Shown here piece after piece: positions 5,561 to 6,856 of a stretch of 6,856 nt of DNA. The translations under genes and the position numbers were made by a program. The notes beneath the pieces were generated by a model. It searched no databases. It was not told the origin of the DNA and saw only the letters and a list, made by a program, of their open reading frames with translations. Origin of the DNA: JANYHF01 sp031393505 (GTDB lineage: Bacteria > Pseudomonadota > Alphaproteobacteria > Rhizobiales > Hyphomicrobiaceae); assembly GCA_031393505.1 (NCBI GenBank), contig JANMVX010000369.1, forward strand, positions 1-6,856, in the 5' to 3' direction. Every line of letters starts with the position of its first letter. Positions within the stretch are counted from its first letter, which is position 1.

Positions 5561-6460
5561 ATGACAAAACTCGCGCCGATGGGCGAAACGTTGCGGATAC
5601 TTCGCCCGGCGCCAAACGTCATAGCCTTCTACGATGGCCGCGTGCCGGGCGTGCGCGCTTTTTCCGAGGCGGCCAACTGGGTCGACGATGGCGCTTATTC
5701 GCTGGGCGTGGCGAGCTACGCTGTCGTCGATGGGACGGAGGCGCTGGTCTACGACACGCATATCTCCATCGAACATGCGAAAATCATCCGCGCGACGCTG
5801 CTCAAGGCCGGCGTGAAAAGCATCCGCGTCGTGCTCAGCCACTGGCACCTCGACCATATCGCGGGCAACGCTGTGTTTTCCGATTGCGAAATGATCGCGC
5901 ATCGCTGGACGTTTGACGCCATGACGTTGCACAAGGCGGCGATCGAAGCGGGAACGCGCGACGGCCTGCCGGCGATCAAGCCGCTCATATTGCCGATGAC
6001 GCTCTATGACGACGAACTGGAGCTGAAAGTCGGGAGACTTCCCGTCAGCCTGCGCCATGTCGACATCCACAGCCGCGACGGGACGATGTTGGTCTTGCCC
6101 GAGCAGGAACTGCTGTTGGCTGGCGATGCGCTGGAAGACACCGTCACCTATGTCTCGGAGCCCGAGGGGATGGAGACCCATTTGCGCGATCTCGCCCGCA
6201 TGAGCTGGTGGAACGTCGAGACCATCCTGCCCAACCACGGTTCTCCCGAACGGATCGCAGCCGGCAGCTACGACAAGGGGCTGATTACGGCGACGCAGCT
6301 TTACACCGAGCGCCTGCTGGAAGCGCGCACGTCGGAACTCTATCGGCGCCAGACGCTGGCCCAGTTCGTCGCCGACGAGATCGAGCGCGGTTGGATCAGC
6401 TATTTCGCGCCCTATGAGGCGGTGCATCGGGAGAACCTGGCCAAGGTGCTGGCGGGGTGA
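5561..6460 (+). CDS. metallo-beta-lactamase fold hydrolase
   Basis: A 299-residue cytoplasmic MBL-fold protein with a complete dinuclear metal site. The signature SHWHLDHIAGN gives His94, His96, Asp98 and His99. Further ligands are expected from the HVDIH segment (His166 or His170), Asp189 in LLLAGDALED and His226 in LPNHGSPE. The N-terminal SLGVASYAVVDGTEALVYDT is the usual beta-strand hairpin of the fold, and about 70 residues after the final His form a helical C-terminal extension. The family includes lactonases, thioesterases, glyoxalase II and others; the exact reaction cannot be read from the motifs. The start at 5561 is preferred over in-frame ATGs at 5525 and 5579 because GGAGA lies about ten bases upstream, but 5579 is possible. 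It is divergent from the dioxygenase-mutarotase operon, which suggests, without proving, a shared pathway. A palindromic repeat follows the stop after 27 bp. Confidence 0.9.
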   Translation: MTKLAPMGETLRILRPAPNVIAFYDGRVPGVRAFSEAANWVDDGAYSLGVASYAVVDGTEALVYDTHISIEHAKIIRATLLKAGVKSIRVVLSHWHLDHIAGNAVFSDCEMIAHRWTFDAMTLHKAAIEAGTRDGLPAIKPLILPMTLYDDELELKVGRLPVSLRHVDIHSRDGTMLVLPEQELLLAGDALEDTVTYVSEPEGMETHLRDLARMSWWNVETILPNHGSPERIAAGSYDKGLITATQLYTERLLEARTSELYRRQTLAQFVADEIERGWISYFAPYEAVHRENLAKVLAG

Positions 6461-6487
6461 CGATGGGTTTTGCGACGGCGACGGTTG

Positions 6488-6562
6488 GTAGGGGCGCGAC
6501 CCGTGGGTCGCCCTCCAGCGGCATGGTATGCTGCCCGAGGGCGACCCACGGGTCTTCCCTAC
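6488..6562. repeat. 75 bp nested palindrome, REP/MITE-like
   Basis: GACCCGTGGGTCGCCCTC (6498-6515) and its exact reverse complement (6537-6554) flank a 21-nt centre. Outside these, GTAGGG (6488-6493) pairs with CCCTAC (6557-6562) across a small asymmetric internal loop (4 versus 2 nt). The centre forms another small hairpin, CAGC (6516-6519) with GCTG (6530-6533). The left arm is itself palindromic (GCGACCC-GT-GGGTCGC, 6496-6511). It has the form of a dispersed palindromic element. It may also block or stabilise the 3' end of the upstream transcript, although no T-run follows. Confidence 0.75.
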
Positions 6563-6587
6563 GCTTCAAATCCGCCCTTATCGCACA

Positions 6588-6615
6588 TTGCGATCTACGC
6601 CGGCCATGGTCTAAG
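6588..6615 (+). promoter_or_regulatory. tentative promoter of the yicC-family gene
   Basis: TTGCGA (6588-6593) and TCTAAG (6610-6615) are spaced by 16 bp and lie 32 bp before the ATG. The palindrome upstream would insulate this gene from read-through, so a promoter of its own is reasonable. Both hexamers are imperfect. Confidence 0.25.
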
Positions 6616-6647
6616 GTCCGCCCAAAATCGCAAGGATCCGCGCTAAA

Positions 6648-6856
6648 ATGCCCCTCAAAAGCATGACAGGATTTGCCCGCAGCCAGGGCGCGCTGGGCGC
6701 CGCGAGCTGGCAGTGGGAAGTGCGCAGCGTCAACGGCAAGTCGCTGGATGTGCGGCTGCGTACGCCGCCGGGGTCCGAAGCGCTGGATGGGCCGGCGCGC
6801 GAGCTGATTGGCAAGCGGCTCGCACGTGGCAGCGTTTCGGCCAACCTCACTATGGC
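6648..6856 (+). CDS. yicC: YicC/YloC family endoribonuclease, N-terminal fragment
   Basis: The first 69 codons are present; the gene runs off the right edge. The protein opens MPLKSMTGFARSQG, and MTGFAR is the hallmark N-terminus of this family. WQWEVRSVNGKSLDVRLR (21-38) and the following ARELIGKRLARGSV segment parallel E. coli YicC (WEMRSVNQRYLE and RSRLTRGKVE). YicC and B. subtilis YloC are cytoplasmic endoribonucleases linked to RNA turnover. The start at 6648 is chosen over ATG 6663 because family members normally carry three to five residues before MTGFAR or MTAYAR, and an AAGGAT site lies about ten bases upstream. In many alphaproteobacteria gmk follows yicC; that cannot be checked here. 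Confidence 0.92.
   Translation, partial: MPLKSMTGFARSQGALGAASWQWEVRSVNGKSLDVRLRTPPGSEALDGPARELIGKRLARGSVSANLTM

Noticed and set aside
5397..5615. Upstream extension of the PhyH-type gene to the ATG at 5615
   Set aside because: A strong GGAGGAG site precedes the ATG at 5396, the extra residues show no family similarity, and the extension would overlap the MBL gene's start region.
5444..6427. A 327-codon minus-strand open frame
   Set aside because: It is antisense to the MBL-fold gene, whose metal-binding motifs are intact. The translation is rich in Arg, Gln, His and Asp and has no recognisable domain.
1..6856. Search for CRISPR arrays, transposase genes, toxin-antitoxin pairs, phage or defence genes
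   Set aside because: No regularly spaced direct repeats and no protein with such motifs were seen. All sizeable real genes belong to housekeeping or metabolic families.

Overview
This 6.9 kb window looks like ordinary chromosomal DNA from a GC-rich (about 60% by eye) bacterium, most likely an alphaproteobacterium. That assignment rests on the protein flavour, the GC-rich codon use, the Shine-Dalgarno usage and the tRNA sequences. No phage, transposase, CRISPR array or plasmid gene is visible.

Left part (1-1925, minus strand): an alanine racemase gene (alr) is followed by rfbC (dTDP-4-dehydrorhamnose 3,5-epimerase) and then by the start of rfbB (dTDP-glucose 4,6-dehydratase), which is cut by the window edge. 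rfbC and rfbB are 22 bp apart and clearly co-transcribed. They serve dTDP-L-rhamnose synthesis, and alr supplies D-alanine for peptidoglycan, so the whole strand run concerns the cell envelope.

Middle (1926-4015, plus strand): a 151 bp divergent region holds a three-copy AGCAAGCG motif and a probable promoter. It leads into tRNA-Cys(GCA), a CAU-anticodon tRNA (probably tRNA-Ile2, otherwise elongator Met) and prfC (release factor RF3). The prfC leader can fold so that its ribosome binding site is buried in a perfect 9 bp stem, which is the most interesting regulatory candidate here.

Right-centre (4047-6460): a minus-strand pair, a PhyH-family Fe(II)/2-oxoglutarate dioxygenase followed 12 bp later by a FucU/RbsD-type sugar mutarotase, converges on prfC. 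Divergent from the pair is a plus-strand metallo-beta-lactamase-fold hydrolase. A mutarotase, a small-molecule oxygenase and a hydrolase around one 164 bp divergent promoter region suggest a small catabolic or modification module of unknown substrate. This is inference from context.

Right end (6461-6856): a 75 bp nested palindrome resembling REP/MITE-type dispersed repeats precedes the 5' end of a yicC-family endoribonuclease gene that runs off the window. No stretch over 300 bp lacks a gene.
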